This document shows, piece by piece, positions 15,425 to 24,306 of a stretch of 64,000 nt of DNA. The position numbers and the translations under genes are program-made. Source of the DNA: an uncultured Eubacteriales bacterium (GTDB lineage Bacteria > Bacillota > Clostridia > Oscillospirales > Acutalibacteraceae); NCBI GenBank assembly GCA_934486705.1, contig CAKSQS010000006.1:1-64000 (forward strand), written 5' to 3'. Below the pieces are notes generated by a model. The model ran no database searches. It had not been told where the DNA came from and was given only the letters and a program-made list of their open reading frames with translations. How positions within the stretch are numbered: the first letter of the stretch is position 1; each line of letters starts with the position of its first letter.

Positions 15425-17254
15425 ATGAGCCGCAGACATAAAAAAAGGCTTATCCGCATAATTGCGGCGGCGGTGCTGCTTATTGCGGCGGCGCTTATTC
15501 CGGTTAAAGGGTGGCTTAAAGCCGTTATATTCCTTATTCCGTACTTCACCGTGGGGTATGACGTGCTGTGGGGCGCTGTGAGGAACATTGCCCGCGGTCA
15601 GGTTTTTGACGAGCAGTTTTTAATGTCTATTGCAACCGTGGGGGCGTATGCCTCGGGCGAGTACCTTGAGGCGGTTGCGGTTATGCTGCTTTACCAGGTG
15701 GGCGAGCTTTTCCAGGGCATTGCCGTGGGAAAGAGCCGCAAGAGCATTTCAAGCCTTATGGATATCAGGCCCGACAGCGCCACTGTGCTGCGCGACGGCG
15801 CGGAAATAAAGGTATCGCCCGAGGAAGTTTCCAAAGGGGAAACAATTATTGTAAAGCCGGGCGAGAAAATTCCGCTTGACGGCACGGTGCTTACGGGCGA
15901 GACCTCGGTTAATACCGCCGCGCTTACGGGCGAGAGTATGCCGTGCGATATTAAAGAGGGCGATAAGGTAGTAAGCGGCTCGGTAAACCTTACGGGAGTT
16001 ATAACCGTAAAAACCGAGAGCGTTTACAGCGAAAGCACGGTTGCGAAAATTCTCGACCTTGTGGAAAATTCGTCCTCTAAAAAGGCTAAGGCTGAAAACT
16101 TTATTACCCGCTTTGCAAAATATTACACCCCCGCAGTGGTTATAGCGGCGGTGGTGCTGGCGGTTTTGCCGCCCCTTATTATCGGCGGCGGTTGGAGCGA
16201 TTGGCTGCAGCGCGCGCTCAACTTCCTTGTTGTTTCCTGCCCTTGCGCGCTTGTAATTTCCGTTCCGCTCTCATTTTTCAGCGGTATAGGCGGCGCATCA
16301 AAGCGCGGCGTGCTTATTAAAGGCTCAAATTATCTTGAGGTGCTTTCAAAGGTTGAAACCGTGGTTTTTGATAAAACGGGAACGCTTACAAAGGGCTGCT
16401 TTACCGTTAGTGCCATTCATCCCGAAAAATCGGACGAGGCGGAGCTTTTAGACGTTGCTGCGGCGGCGGAAAGCTACTCAAACCACCCGATAGCCGAGTC
16501 TATAATCGCGGCGCACAAGGGTCACATTGACCCCTCGCGCATAGGCGAGGTAAAGGAACACGCCGGAATGGGAATTGAGGCGGTAATAGACGGCAGAACG
16601 ATTTTCGCCGGCAACAGCCGACTTATGGATAAGGTGGGTGCAAAATGGCACAACTGCCACATAAACGGCACGGTTATTCATATTTCCGAAGGCTCTGATT
16701 ATTTGGGGCACATAGTTATTACCGATGAGGTAAAGCCCGATTCAAAGGACGCGATAGCCGCACTTAAAAAGCTCGGCATTACCAAAACCGTAATGCTTAC
16801 GGGCGACCGCAAAGAAATAGGCGAGGCGGTAGGAAAGGAATTGGGGCTTGACGAAATTCACGCGGAGCTTATGCCTGCCGATAAGGTTACGGCGGTTGAA
16901 AAGCTTATAAGTGAAAACAAGACCCTTGCCTTTGTGGGCGACGGCATAAACGACGCACCGGTACTGGCTCGCGCCGACGTCGGAATTGCAATGGGCGCTA
17001 TGGGCAGCGACGCGGCTATTGAGGCGGCGGATATTGTGCTTATGGACGATAAGCCCTCAAAGCTGGCGGACGCGGTTAAAATCGCGAGAAAAACTATGGC
17101 TATAGTGCGGCAGAATATAATTTTCGCATTAGCTATAAAGGCAGCTGTGCTGCTGCTGAGCGCCGTAGGTCTTGCGAATATGTGGATAGCCATTTTCGCC
17201 GACGTGGGCGTTACCATAATAGCAATATTAAACGCTATGCGCGCTATGAAATAA
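15425..17254 (+). CDS. P1B-type heavy-metal (Zn/Cd/Pb) translocating ATPase
   Basis: 609 residues. No N-terminal HMA domain. TGES (actuator), the membrane metal site SCPCAL, phosphorylation motif DKTGTLT, SNHPIAES (HP motif), TGDRK and GDGINDAPVLA are all present. The last membrane helix ends DVGVTIIAILNAMR, as in the P1B-2 (Zn, Cd, Pb) group. It exports metal ions using ATP. The start ATG has AAAGGGGAGC upstream. A terminator follows at 17265. Confidence 0.92.
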   Translation: MSRRHKKRLIRIIAAAVLLIAAALIPVKGWLKAVIFLIPYFTVGYDVLWGAVRNIARGQVFDEQFLMSIATVGAYASGEYLEAVAVMLLYQVGELFQGIAVGKSRKSISSLMDIRPDSATVLRDGAEIKVSPEEVSKGETIIVKPGEKIPLDGTVLTGETSVNTAALTGESMPCDIKEGDKVVSGSVNLTGVITVKTESVYSESTVAKILDLVENSSSKKAKAENFITRFAKYYTPAVVIAAVVLAVLPPLIIGGGWSDWLQRALNFLVVSCPCALVISVPLSFFSGIGGASKRGVLIKGSNYLEVLSKVETVVFDKTGTLTKGCFTVSAIHPEKSDEAELLDVAAAAESYSNHPIAESIIAAHKGHIDPSRIGEVKEHAGMGIEAVIDGRTIFAGNSRLMDKVGAKWHNCHINGTVIHISEGSDYLGHIVITDEVKPDSKDAIAALKKLGITKTVMLTGDRKEIGEAVGKELGLDEIHAELMPADKVTAVEKLISENKTLAFVGDGINDAPVLARADVGIAMGAMGSDAAIEAADIVLMDDKPSKLADAVKIARKTMAIVRQNIIFALAIKAAVLLLSAVGLANMWIAIFADVGVTIIAILNAMRAMK

Positions 17255-17264
17255 AAAAGTCCGT

Positions 17265-17302
17265 AAAAAATCGGCGAAACTCACAGGTTTCGCCGATTTT
17301 TT
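17265..17302. terminator. Bidirectional terminator
   Basis: AAAATCGGCGAAAC pairs with GTTTCGCCGATTTT around a short loop, with T runs on both strands. It serves both the metal operon and the convergent cohesin-like gene. Confidence 0.88.
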
Positions 17303-17308
17303 AATTGT

Positions 17309-17827
17309 TTAATTAACTGTAACCGTTCCGTTTTCGGTTTTTACCGAAATTGCTTTTTCGTCATAATTGCAAACGCTGTTTTCGCCGCAGATGGCTTTGA
17401 TTTCGGATTTGCCCGACGCACCGTCCTTAATTTTAAAGTTAAGGTATGCCAGTGTGCCGTCCTTTTTAACGTCTCCGTCCTCAACGCTTACAAGCTTTAA
17501 TTTTCCGCTGTCCGCTTCCGCCACCGTGCAGTCGGTAAGCAGCTCGCCTTTATCGGTGCTTAAATATTCAAGCGTGTTTGCGTCATATTCAAACTCAATC
17601 AAAAAGCCCATAGCGCCGGGGTTGTTCTTAAAGTTTACGGGAATTTTAACGGTTTTGCCGGGAGAAGCCGCAACAGACCCCACGCTTATAACGGGGCTGC
17701 CGCCGTTACCGCCTGCCGAGCCGTTACCCGACTTGAAAATATGTACTAACCAAACGCCGAGCGCGCCCAAAATAACAAGCCCCGCCGCGACCGATGAAAT
17801 AACTATAATTAAATTCTTTTTACTCAA
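17309..17827 (-). CDS. Membrane-anchored cohesin-domain protein
   Basis: 172 residues: a short cytoplasmic tail, membrane anchor (7-30), a Gly/Ser linker, then one cohesin-like jelly-roll domain. PGKTVKIPVNFKNNPGAMGF and FEYDANTLEYLS are the typical opening strands, and GTLAYLNFKIKD lies in the second half. Cohesins bind dockerins in cellulosomes, but isolated single-cohesin proteins in non-cellulosomal bacteria are common and of unknown role. It is encoded alone. Confidence 0.82.
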   Translation of the reverse strand: MSKKNLIIVISSVAAGLVILGALGVWLVHIFKSGNGSAGGNGGSPVISVGSVAASPGKTVKIPVNFKNNPGAMGFLIEFEYDANTLEYLSTDKGELLTDCTVAEADSGKLKLVSVEDGDVKKDGTLAYLNFKIKDGASGKSEIKAICGENSVCNYDEKAISVKTENGTVTVN

Positions 17828-17850
17828 TCTTTACACCGTCCTTTCATACT

Positions 17851-17879
17851 ATATTAAACATTTCCGCGCCTATTGTCAA
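17851..17879 (-). promoter_or_regulatory. Promoter of the cohesin-like gene
   Basis: Minus-strand TTGACA, 17-bp spacer, TAATAT, 24 bp upstream of the start codon. Confidence 0.75.
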
Positions 17880-17942
17880 GAATAAACCGACACTGTGTTT
17901 TTTGTAAAAAACGTAAAAAATCAACTTTTTGCGGTTTATCAC

Positions 17943-17971
17943 TTGAAATATAGGCGCTTTACCATTATAAT
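17943..17971 (+). promoter_or_regulatory. Promoter of the aminotransferase gene
   Basis: TTGAAA, 17-bp spacer, TATAAT. Confidence 0.75.
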
Positions 17972-17995
17972 TATTTAGTTATGAGGTGAAATATT

Positions 17996-19279
17996 ATGTC
18001 AGATTATTTAAGTATGAACCGTGAAGAGCTTGCAGCCGAGCTTAAAAACGTGCGCAATGAATACGAGCATATGCGCAGTATGCACCTGTCGCTCGATATG
18101 TCGCGCGGCAAGCCGGGTTTTGATAATATGGATCTAAGCGAGAAAATGTTCGACCTTGTTGGTAACGACACGGGCTTTAAGAACATAAGCGGAATAGACT
18201 GCCGCAACTACGGCGGGCTTGACGGGCTTGCGGAGCTTAAAAACCTTTTCGGTAAAATTTTGGGGCTTTCGCCCGACCAGATAATAGTGGGCGGCAACTC
18301 CTCGCTTAATATGATGTTTGATACCATAGCCCAGGCTATGACCCACGGTATGGGCGGCGAGCCCTGGATGAAGCAGGGCAAGCTTAAATTTTTGTGCCCC
18401 GTGCCGGGGTATGACCGCCATTTCGCTGTTACCGAGTATTTCGGCTTTGAGCTTATTCCGGTGGATATGAACGCCGAAGGGCCCGATATGGACGAAGTGG
18501 AGGAGCTTGTAAAAGACCCGTCGGTCAAGGGTATTTGGTGTGTTCCGAAGTATTCAAACCCCGAGGGAATAACCTACTCGGATAATGTGGTTCGCCGTAT
18601 GGCGCACCTAAAGCCCGCCGCGGGGGATTTCAGAATTTTTTGGGATAACGCTTATGCGGTGCACGATTTGTATGATGAGGGAGATACGCTCCTTAATATA
18701 TATGATGAGTGCGTTAAGGCGGGCAGCCCCGATCTTCCCATAATATTTACGTCAACTTCCAAAATAACCTTCCCGGGCGCGGGCGTGGCGGTTGAGGCGG
18801 CAAGCCCCAACAACGTGGCGCTTTTAAAGGGCAGAATGAAATACCAGACTATAGGGCCGGATAAGCTTAACCAGCTAAGGCACGCGCGTATGTTCAGAAC
18901 CGTGGCGGATATTGAAAAGCATATGAAACGCCACGCGGCGATTTTAAGGCCTAAGTTTGAAACGGTTGAAAAAGAGCTGCAAAATCAGCTGTCAGGTACG
19001 GGCATTGCCCGTTGGACCACTCCGCGCGGAGGATATTTTATAAGCCTTTATGTGCTTGAGGGCTGCGCTAAAAGGGTAGAGCAGCTGTGCGCAAACGCGG
19101 GTATGATTTTAACCCCCGCAGGAGCTACATATCCTTACGGCAACGACCCTAAGGACTCAAATATAAGAATAGCCCCCTCTTACCCCTCGGTTGAGGAAAT
19201 AGAGAAGGCGTCGGAGGTTTTGGCGCTCGCGGTAAGGTACGCGGCGTTGGAAAAATTACTTGCCGACAAAGAAAATTAG
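17996..19279 (+). CDS. Aspartate aminotransferase-type PLP enzyme (subgroup Ic-like)
   Basis: 427 residues. The fold type I pattern is clear: NYGGLDGLAELKNLF near the start, VGGNSSLNMM, CPVPGYDRHF, PKYSNPEG, DNAYAVHDL and the lysine site STSKITFPGAGVA that forms the Schiff base with PLP. The long N-terminus and the NPEG wording fit the bacterial Asp-aminotransferase group with MocR-like sequence rather than AspC. It interconverts aspartate/oxaloacetate and glutamate/2-oxoglutarate, by family. Monocistronic; followed by the secDF promoter. Confidence 0.85.
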   Translation: MSDYLSMNREELAAELKNVRNEYEHMRSMHLSLDMSRGKPGFDNMDLSEKMFDLVGNDTGFKNISGIDCRNYGGLDGLAELKNLFGKILGLSPDQIIVGGNSSLNMMFDTIAQAMTHGMGGEPWMKQGKLKFLCPVPGYDRHFAVTEYFGFELIPVDMNAEGPDMDEVEELVKDPSVKGIWCVPKYSNPEGITYSDNVVRRMAHLKPAAGDFRIFWDNAYAVHDLYDEGDTLLNIYDECVKAGSPDLPIIFTSTSKITFPGAGVAVEAASPNNVALLKGRMKYQTIGPDKLNQLRHARMFRTVADIEKHMKRHAAILRPKFETVEKELQNQLSGTGIARWTTPRGGYFISLYVLEGCAKRVEQLCANAGMILTPAGATYPYGNDPKDSNIRIAPSYPSVEEIEKASEVLALAVRYAALEKLLADKEN

Positions 19280-19298
19280 GTGATTTTACATATAACGA

Positions 19299-19327
19299 TT
19301 GACTTTAGCCGCGTTTATATGTATAAT
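19299..19327 (+). promoter_or_regulatory. Promoter of secDF
   Basis: TTGACT, 17-bp spacer, TATAAT, about 34 bp upstream of secD. Confidence 0.82.
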
Positions 19328-19360
19328 ACATAATAATCACATATAGTGGAGGATTTGCCA

Positions 19361-20737
19361 ATGAAGTCCAAAAGAACAGGCAAGCCGGTATTTTTCGTGG
19401 TGTTTCTTCTGATTCTGGCGCTTACATATACCGCCTTTTTCGGAATTGAAAATTACTACGGCGATACCCGCAAGGTTTACATTAAGGGTGCTAACGATAT
19501 CCGTTGGGGTATTGATATAAGGGGCGGCGTTGAAGCCGTTTTCTCGCCCGATAAGGAGGGCGTTGATATTACCGCAAACGATATGGACGCCGCGAAAGCC
19601 ATTATCGAGACCCGCCTTGTAAACAAGAACATAACCGATTATGAGGTTTATACCGACAATGACAATCATCAGATAATCGTAAGATTCCCCTGGGCTGCGA
19701 ACGAAAGCGATTTCGACGCCGCCGCGGCGGTGCAGGAGCTCGGCGAGACCGCGCTGCTTACCTTCTGCCGCAATGAGGATAAAAACGACGTTATCTTGAG
19801 CGGCGCGCAGGATATTGACCGCGCCGAGGCGGGCGTTAATGAAAACGGCGCATATGTGGTCTACCTCTATTTCACCGACGCGGGATCTGCAAAGTTTGCA
19901 ACCGCAACGGCAGAGCTTGTAGGCAGCAAAATATCCATTTGGATGGATGAGACCGAAATATCCGCCCCGACCGTTAACACAGCCATAACCAACGGCACGG
20001 CTTACATAGACGGTATGGCGGGCTCTGAAGAAGCAAAGGACCTTGCCGATAAGATAAACGCAGGCTCGCTGCCCTTCGCGCTTACGGTTGATGACAGTAA
20101 GCTGCAAATAATTTCGCCGTCCCTCGGCTCTGACGCACTCCGCGTTATGCTTATCGCCGGCGCTATTGCTTTCGGTATAGTTTGCCTTATTATGATAGTG
20201 CTTTACCGCGTAAACGGCGTTGTTGCGGCAATCGCACTGCTCGGTCAGCTTGCGGGAAGTATCGCCTGCATTTCGGGCTTCTTCCCGAATGCCGATAGCT
20301 TTACACTTACCGTTCCGGGCATTGCGGGTATCATTTTGTCGGTCGGCGTGGGCGTTGACTGTAACGTTATCGCGTCCGAGCGTATTAAGGATGAATTTAA
20401 AAAGGGCAAGACAATTGACGGCGCAATAGACAGCGGCTTTAAAAATGCTTTGAGCGCTATAATCGACGGTAACGTTACCATTATTATCGTTTCAATAGTG
20501 CTTATGGGCGCTTTCGGTACGCCGGATAATATTATCGCCAAGATATTCTCACCCATAATGTCGCTCCTCGGCTCTTCAATAACCGGCTCTATCTATTCTT
20601 TCGGTTATACGCTTTTGGTCGGCGTTATCTTCAACCTTATAATGGGCGTGCTTGCCTCCAAATATATGCTTAAGAGCCTTTCGCAGCTAAAGTTTATGAG
20701 AAAGCCGCAGTTCTACGGAGGTGAGAAAAATGCGTAA
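19361..20737 (+). CDS. secD: Protein translocase subunit SecD
   Basis: 458 residues. N-terminal helix, periplasm-side P1 domain with the signature RWGIDIRGGVEAVFSP, and five C-terminal helices with GVDCNVIASERIKDE. It works with SecF using the proton gradient to pull secreted proteins from SecYEG. The start at 19361 has TGGAGG upstream; an earlier ATG at 19346 has none. Shorter than E. coli SecD, as usual in clostridia. It overlaps secF by 8 bp. Confidence 0.95.
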   Translation: MKSKRTGKPVFFVVFLLILALTYTAFFGIENYYGDTRKVYIKGANDIRWGIDIRGGVEAVFSPDKEGVDITANDMDAAKAIIETRLVNKNITDYEVYTDNDNHQIIVRFPWAANESDFDAAAAVQELGETALLTFCRNEDKNDVILSGAQDIDRAEAGVNENGAYVVYLYFTDAGSAKFATATAELVGSKISIWMDETEISAPTVNTAITNGTAYIDGMAGSEEAKDLADKINAGSLPFALTVDDSKLQIISPSLGSDALRVMLIAGAIAFGIVCLIMIVLYRVNGVVAAIALLGQLAGSIACISGFFPNADSFTLTVPGIAGIILSVGVGVDCNVIASERIKDEFKKGKTIDGAIDSGFKNALSAIIDGNVTIIIVSIVLMGAFGTPDNIIAKIFSPIMSLLGSSITGSIYSFGYTLLVGVIFNLIMGVLASKYMLKSLSQLKFMRKPQFYGGEKNA

Positions 20738-21674
20738 TAATAAAATCGATTTCAATAAGAATTTCAAAAAGGTTCTTATTATATATGCCGCAATTTTTCT
20801 CGCCGGAATAGTGTTTATGTTTATTCCCGGGTTCGGCGTAAAGTTAGATATAAACTTCAGCGGCGGTACTAAGATTGCCTACTCCTACACGGGGGACGTT
20901 AAGGACGCGGATATTGAATCCGCCGTTAAAGAGGTTATTAAAAAATCGTTTACCGTATCAAAGAGCACCTCGCTCACCGGTGACACAAAAACCTTTGAAA
21001 TAAGCCTTGTGGGTAAGGACTCGGTTTCGGCAGAGGATCAGGAAAAGCTTACTTCCACCCTTAATGAAAAATTTAAGGATAATAAAATTGAGCTTTACAA
21101 CTCTAACTCCGTAAGCCCCACCGTTGCAGGCTCGTTCTTCTTAAAGAGCCTTGTGGCCGTACTTATAACCGCGGTTTTGGTTGTAATTTATGTGGGCATC
21201 CGCTTTAAGCGTATCGGCGGCATTTCCGCCGCAATCACCGCGCTTTGCGCGCTGGTGTTTGACGTGTTCATCACCTTCTTCACCTGCGTGTTCTTCCGCC
21301 TGCAGCTTGATTCAAACTATATAGCGGTTGTGCTTACCATACTCGGCTATTCGCTTAACGATACTATCGTTATTTACGACCGTGTGCGCGAAAACTCGCG
21401 CCTTATGCCGGGTGCTGAAATCGGCGAAATTGTAAACGAGAGCATTAACACCTCGCTCAGAAGAAACGTTATAACCTCGCTCACAACCTTTGTGGCGGTT
21501 ATGACTATCGTTGCGGTATCCGAACTGTTCGGACTTTCAACTCTCCGTACTTTCGCCATTCCTATGGCGTTCGGTATAGTTTCGGGTGCGGTTTCATCCC
21601 TTTGCATCGCAGGCCCGCTGTGGGTTATATGGAAACGCTACAAGGCTAAAAAAGCAGCGGCAGCCAAAAAATAA
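20730..21674 (+). CDS. secF: Protein translocase subunit SecF
   Basis: 314 residues with six membrane helices, LDINFSGGTKIAYSY in the first extracellular part and LGYSLNDTIVIYDRVREN, the diagnostic SecF block. The start at 20730 has GGAGGTGAG upstream. Partner of SecD, translationally coupled. Confidence 0.95.
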   Translation: MRNNKIDFNKNFKKVLIIYAAIFLAGIVFMFIPGFGVKLDINFSGGTKIAYSYTGDVKDADIESAVKEVIKKSFTVSKSTSLTGDTKTFEISLVGKDSVSAEDQEKLTSTLNEKFKDNKIELYNSNSVSPTVAGSFFLKSLVAVLITAVLVVIYVGIRFKRIGGISAAITALCALVFDVFITFFTCVFFRLQLDSNYIAVVLTILGYSLNDTIVIYDRVRENSRLMPGAEIGEIVNESINTSLRRNVITSLTTFVAVMTIVAVSELFGLSTLRTFAIPMAFGIVSGAVSSLCIAGPLWVIWKRYKAKKAAAAKK

Positions 21675-21687
21675 CACTTACAAAAAT

Positions 21688-21722
21688 TCCCTGCCGCAAT
21701 CGGTCGATTGCGGCAGGGGTTT
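21688..21722 (+). terminator. Terminator after secDF
   Basis: CCTGCCGCAATCG pairs perfectly with CGATTGCGGCAGG; the T-tract is weak (TTTGAATTTT). Confidence 0.7.
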
Positions 21723-21755
21723 GAATTTTCTGTATTATATCAATTTCGGCCGTGC

Positions 21756-21783
21756 TTGACAAATTGAAAATATATGCTATAAT
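21756..21783 (+). promoter_or_regulatory. Promoter of antitoxin-like RNA, locus A
   Basis: TTGACA, 16-bp spacer, TATAAT. The transcript would start near 21790 with AAAGGCAACCGATAGACGG, the conserved 5' sequence of this RNA family. Confidence 0.75.
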
Positions 21784-21789
21784 ATAAGC

Positions 21790-21880
21790 ATAAAGGCAAC
21801 CGATAGACGGTTAGCCCTCAAGAAACATGTTATAAAGAAATAACCGTTACTTTTGGCGAAGGGCGGCTATTTCTTTTTTG
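21790..21880 (+). ncRNA. Antitoxin-like small RNA, locus A (par/Fst-like)
   Basis: About 90 nt beginning AAAGGCAACCGATAGACGG TTAGCCC and ending in an AAAGAAATA/TATTTCTTTTTT hairpin. The 5' block is the same as in loci B, C and D. Its 3' end is antisense to the end of a tiny hydrophobic ORF on the minus strand. The family is judged by comparing the four copies in this window. Confidence 0.65.
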
Positions 21881-21935
21881 TTATATTATAAACAAGTGCA
21901 ATAGTTGACAATATAAGCGAAAGCAATAAAAACAA
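21867..21935 (-). CDS. Putative 22-residue hydrophobic toxin peptide, locus A
   Basis: Starting from TTG at 21935 the peptide is a leucine-rich helix ending NITKKK. It has the same plan as the locus C and D peptides (hydrophobic core, then KKK and stop in the shared terminator). No ATG is available and the ribosome binding site is weak (ACGGA). A minus-strand promoter TTGACA-17-TATATA sits at 21974-22002. The direct repeat found in the 5' leader of the other toxin RNAs is missing. This copy may be diverged or dead. Confidence 0.4.
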   Translation of the reverse strand: MFLLLSLILSTIALVYNITKKK

Positions 21936-21973
21936 TCCGTTGTGTGCCGAAAAATATGTCTTTTGATATCTAA

Positions 21974-22002
21974 TATATAATTTTCAGTGGCGGATTTGTC
22001 AA
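21974..22002 (-). promoter_or_regulatory. Promoter of toxin-like RNA, locus A
   Basis: Minus-strand TTGACA, 17-bp spacer, TATATA. Confidence 0.5.
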
Positions 22003-22032
22003 ATGTTGGTGAAAAATAACGACGAAAAATAC

Positions 22033-22262
22033 TTGACAAACCATTGTAGCAAATATATAATTGTATACAAAGGCACAGGAAATATTTGTTTGCGGCTTTA
22101 TGCCTGACAATATTTAGTGCCTATGGTACATATAATAAAACATATTGAACAACTTATTGTGTACTTGTCTATTTGCACAAAAAGCCGCCCCAATATTTAG
22201 CCGTCGGATAACGATTTTTAGCTCCCGAAGGTCTTGACAAAGATTTGTTTTAATGATAAAAT
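22033..22262 (+). promoter_or_regulatory. Two tandem promoters and hairpin leader upstream of the secreted cohesin-like gene
   Basis: P1: TTGACA 22033-22038, 17-bp spacer, TATAAT 22056-22061. P2: TTGACA 22234-22239, 17-bp spacer, TAAAAT 22257-22262. Between them the P1 transcript can fold GGCAC...AATATT with AATATTTAGTGCC (22072-22124). The leader from P2 to the start codon is about 100 nt and contains GTGGCATTGCCGC-type small hairpins. No known riboswitch was recognised. Confidence 0.6.
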
Positions 22263-22366
22263 GAAGAAAACCATTAGTGGCGGAACGTGGCATTGCCGCT
22301 TTTGGTAGAGCAGTGCTTAAAAGCATTGCGCAATATATTTGGCGAAAGCCGGTTAGGAGAAAAGAT

Positions 22367-24055
22367 ATGGAAAAGATTTTCAAAAAGTCTCTCGCGCTTG
22401 TACTCTCGGCAGCCCTTTGCTTAACCGCTCTTGTAGGTTGCCTGACTGTATCGGCCGAGGGCATCACAGCAAAACCCACCTATGCACTTGGTGCAGTAGA
22501 AGGCAAACCCGGTGATACCGTTACGGTGACGGCTACTATTTCAAACCTTAATAAGGTTTGCGCCGAACACATTAAACTAACCTTCCCCGCAGGTCTTGCA
22601 ATCGGTGATATAACCGACGGCAACGGAGGTGTATATACCCGTCTTACCGAAACCACCGATGTTACTGATCCGGATTTAGTAGGTCTTTACAGCAAAACAA
22701 CAACAGCAGATAACGGCACTCTTATCCAGTTTGTTGATTTCGTTAACTGGCCCAAGACTGACGGTACATATGACAATGTCATTGAAAGCTTAGTTATAAA
22801 ATTTGCTGCTACCATTTCGACAGAAGCTGAAGCGGGTCATGTATATGCTATTACCGCTGCAGTTGACGCTGCGGATTACGATGCCGACAAACTTATGGAT
22901 GTTGATATTACAAACGGTTCTGTAACTGTTACAACTGCTACTGTTTGCGAGCATGAATGGCAGTTTGTTGATGATGCTGCTGTTCCGGCTACTGCAGATG
23001 GAAATGGCTCTATAACTTTTAAGTGCACGAAATGTGAAGAAACAAAGGTTGAAACTGTTTTATACTATAATAATTACAGAGCGGCCTTTACTTCAGCAGC
23101 CTATGATTCTGAAATTTGCCTGCAGTTCGCTGCACGTAAGGATCGTTTAGCCGAGCAGGGTGATTACAGCGATGCATATATGTTATTTAGCCGTGATGCT
23201 GCATCTGGTTCGGTTGTAAGCGCTACAAATATAGCTAAAACTACTGATACGCTTAATGGTTCAAATAAAAGACCTTGTAAAACATGGTCTTATCCGGTTC
23301 GTTCCATTGAATTAACGGATGTAGTTACTACTAATGTTTTTGTATGCGTGAATGGCGTTTGGTACAACGGTGCACAGTCTTCTTATAGTGTTGAAACCTA
23401 TGCTTTGTCTGCGTTGACGTCTGTTACTGAATCCGAGCAGAAGTTGATTGCTAATATGTTGACCTACGGCGCAAAAATGCAAATATACAAGGGTTATAAA
23501 ACCGATTCATTAGCTGATGCTAATCTTGGCAGCTATGCTTCTTTAGTTACAACAACCACTCCGGAGATGAATAACACAACTGTAGATAATCATTTATCGA
23601 CTGATGTTTATATCAACAAGTATGGTTTTGCGATGGATGCAAGAACTGTAGCTAATTTCTTCTTCCGTTCAGACAGATATAGCGGTGAAAACAAGTCTGA
23701 TTATAAAGTAGTTGTAAGCTGGACGGATAAAGATGGTGCAGCAAAATCCATCTCATATTATCCTGAAAGCAATACAAATGCGGAATACACTTACGGTCCT
23801 GAAATGCAAAACGGTGTACCACGTGAAAATAGGTATACATTTACTTTTGATTCTTTAAAATCTTTTGATTATCGCCGTAATTTCACTATTGAGATTTATG
23901 ACGGTGAAACAGAAGTAAGTCACGGATATACGACCAATTTTGAATCTTTAATTGCTAACGGAATTAGTAAGGGCGGTTATGGTCAATTAGAAATTGATGC
24001 ATATTATGCTATGATGAACTATGGTGATGCTTCTGTAAATCATTTTGCAAAATAA
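22367..24055 (+). CDS. Secreted cohesin-like protein with CxxC segment
   Basis: 562 residues from ATG 22367, chosen because TTAGGAGA precedes it; an upstream in-frame ATG at 22277 lies in the leader. Signal peptide about 1-31 with a lipobox-like LVGC, so it may be a lipoprotein. Residues about 37-190 resemble a cohesin (YALGAVEGKPGDTVTVTATI). Then CEHEW...KCTKC looks like the small Cys pairs seen in many clostridial surface proteins. The remaining 330 residues are beta-rich and unrecognised. From about 22900 on, base composition becomes AT-richer than the first third. It lies directly upstream of the RiPP precursor and could be linked to it, but this is only context. Confidence 0.7.
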   Translation: MEKIFKKSLALVLSAALCLTALVGCLTVSAEGITAKPTYALGAVEGKPGDTVTVTATISNLNKVCAEHIKLTFPAGLAIGDITDGNGGVYTRLTETTDVTDPDLVGLYSKTTTADNGTLIQFVDFVNWPKTDGTYDNVIESLVIKFAATISTEAEAGHVYAITAAVDAADYDADKLMDVDITNGSVTVTTATVCEHEWQFVDDAAVPATADGNGSITFKCTKCEETKVETVLYYNNYRAAFTSAAYDSEICLQFAARKDRLAEQGDYSDAYMLFSRDAASGSVVSATNIAKTTDTLNGSNKRPCKTWSYPVRSIELTDVVTTNVFVCVNGVWYNGAQSSYSVETYALSALTSVTESEQKLIANMLTYGAKMQIYKGYKTDSLADANLGSYASLVTTTTPEMNNTTVDNHLSTDVYINKYGFAMDARTVANFFFRSDRYSGENKSDYKVVVSWTDKDGAAKSISYYPESNTNAEYTYGPEMQNGVPRENRYTFTFDSLKSFDYRRNFTIEIYDGETEVSHGYTTNFESLIANGISKGGYGQLEIDAYYAMMNYGDASVNHFAK

Positions 24056-24091
24056 TAATTTATATACTATTTTTGAGGTGGTGAAAAAATA

Positions 24092-24199
24092 ATGAAAGCA
24101 TTACTTGAAGTTGTACGCTTGGATGTTGCAGATCTTGTTACCATTTCTCCGAATCCGACTTGCCCGGCAAAAGGTACCGACATTTGTGATGATGACTAA
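24092..24199 (+). CDS. Putative RiPP precursor peptide, 35 residues
   Basis: Too short for ordinary gene callers. ATG at 24092 follows TGAGGTGGTG, a very good ribosome binding site. The leader part MKALLEVVRLDVADLVT is hydrophobic/acidic, as recognised by PqqD-like domains. The core ISPNPTCPAKGTDICDDD has two Cys, a Thr and several Asp residues, which are substrates in radical-SAM RiPP classes such as sacti- and ranthipeptides. A strong terminator follows at once, then the radical SAM/SPASM gene. The ORF and context are seen; the product type is inference. Confidence 0.8.
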   Translation: MKALLEVVRLDVADLVTISPNPTCPAKGTDICDDD

Positions 24200-24201
24200 T
24201 T

Positions 24202-24232
24202 AAAAAAGGGGTTCATTTGAACCCCCTTTTTT
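24202..24232 (+). terminator. Terminator between precursor and maturase
   Basis: AAAAAAGGGGTTCA-TTTG-AACCCCCTTTTTT. Leaky termination here would give much more precursor than maturase mRNA, as in many RiPP operons. Confidence 0.92.
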
Positions 24233-24306
24233 ATTATTATATATTATATGTAAAAGTTACGATTGTGTGAATTTATTATATGAGATATAAAAATGGAGTA
24301 TCGGAT

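Noticed and set aside
22263..22366. Possible riboswitch in the leader of the secreted cohesin-like gene
   Set aside because: Small hairpins only; none of the conserved blocks of c-di-GMP-I/II, cobalamin, SAM, glutamine or fluoride classes was found.
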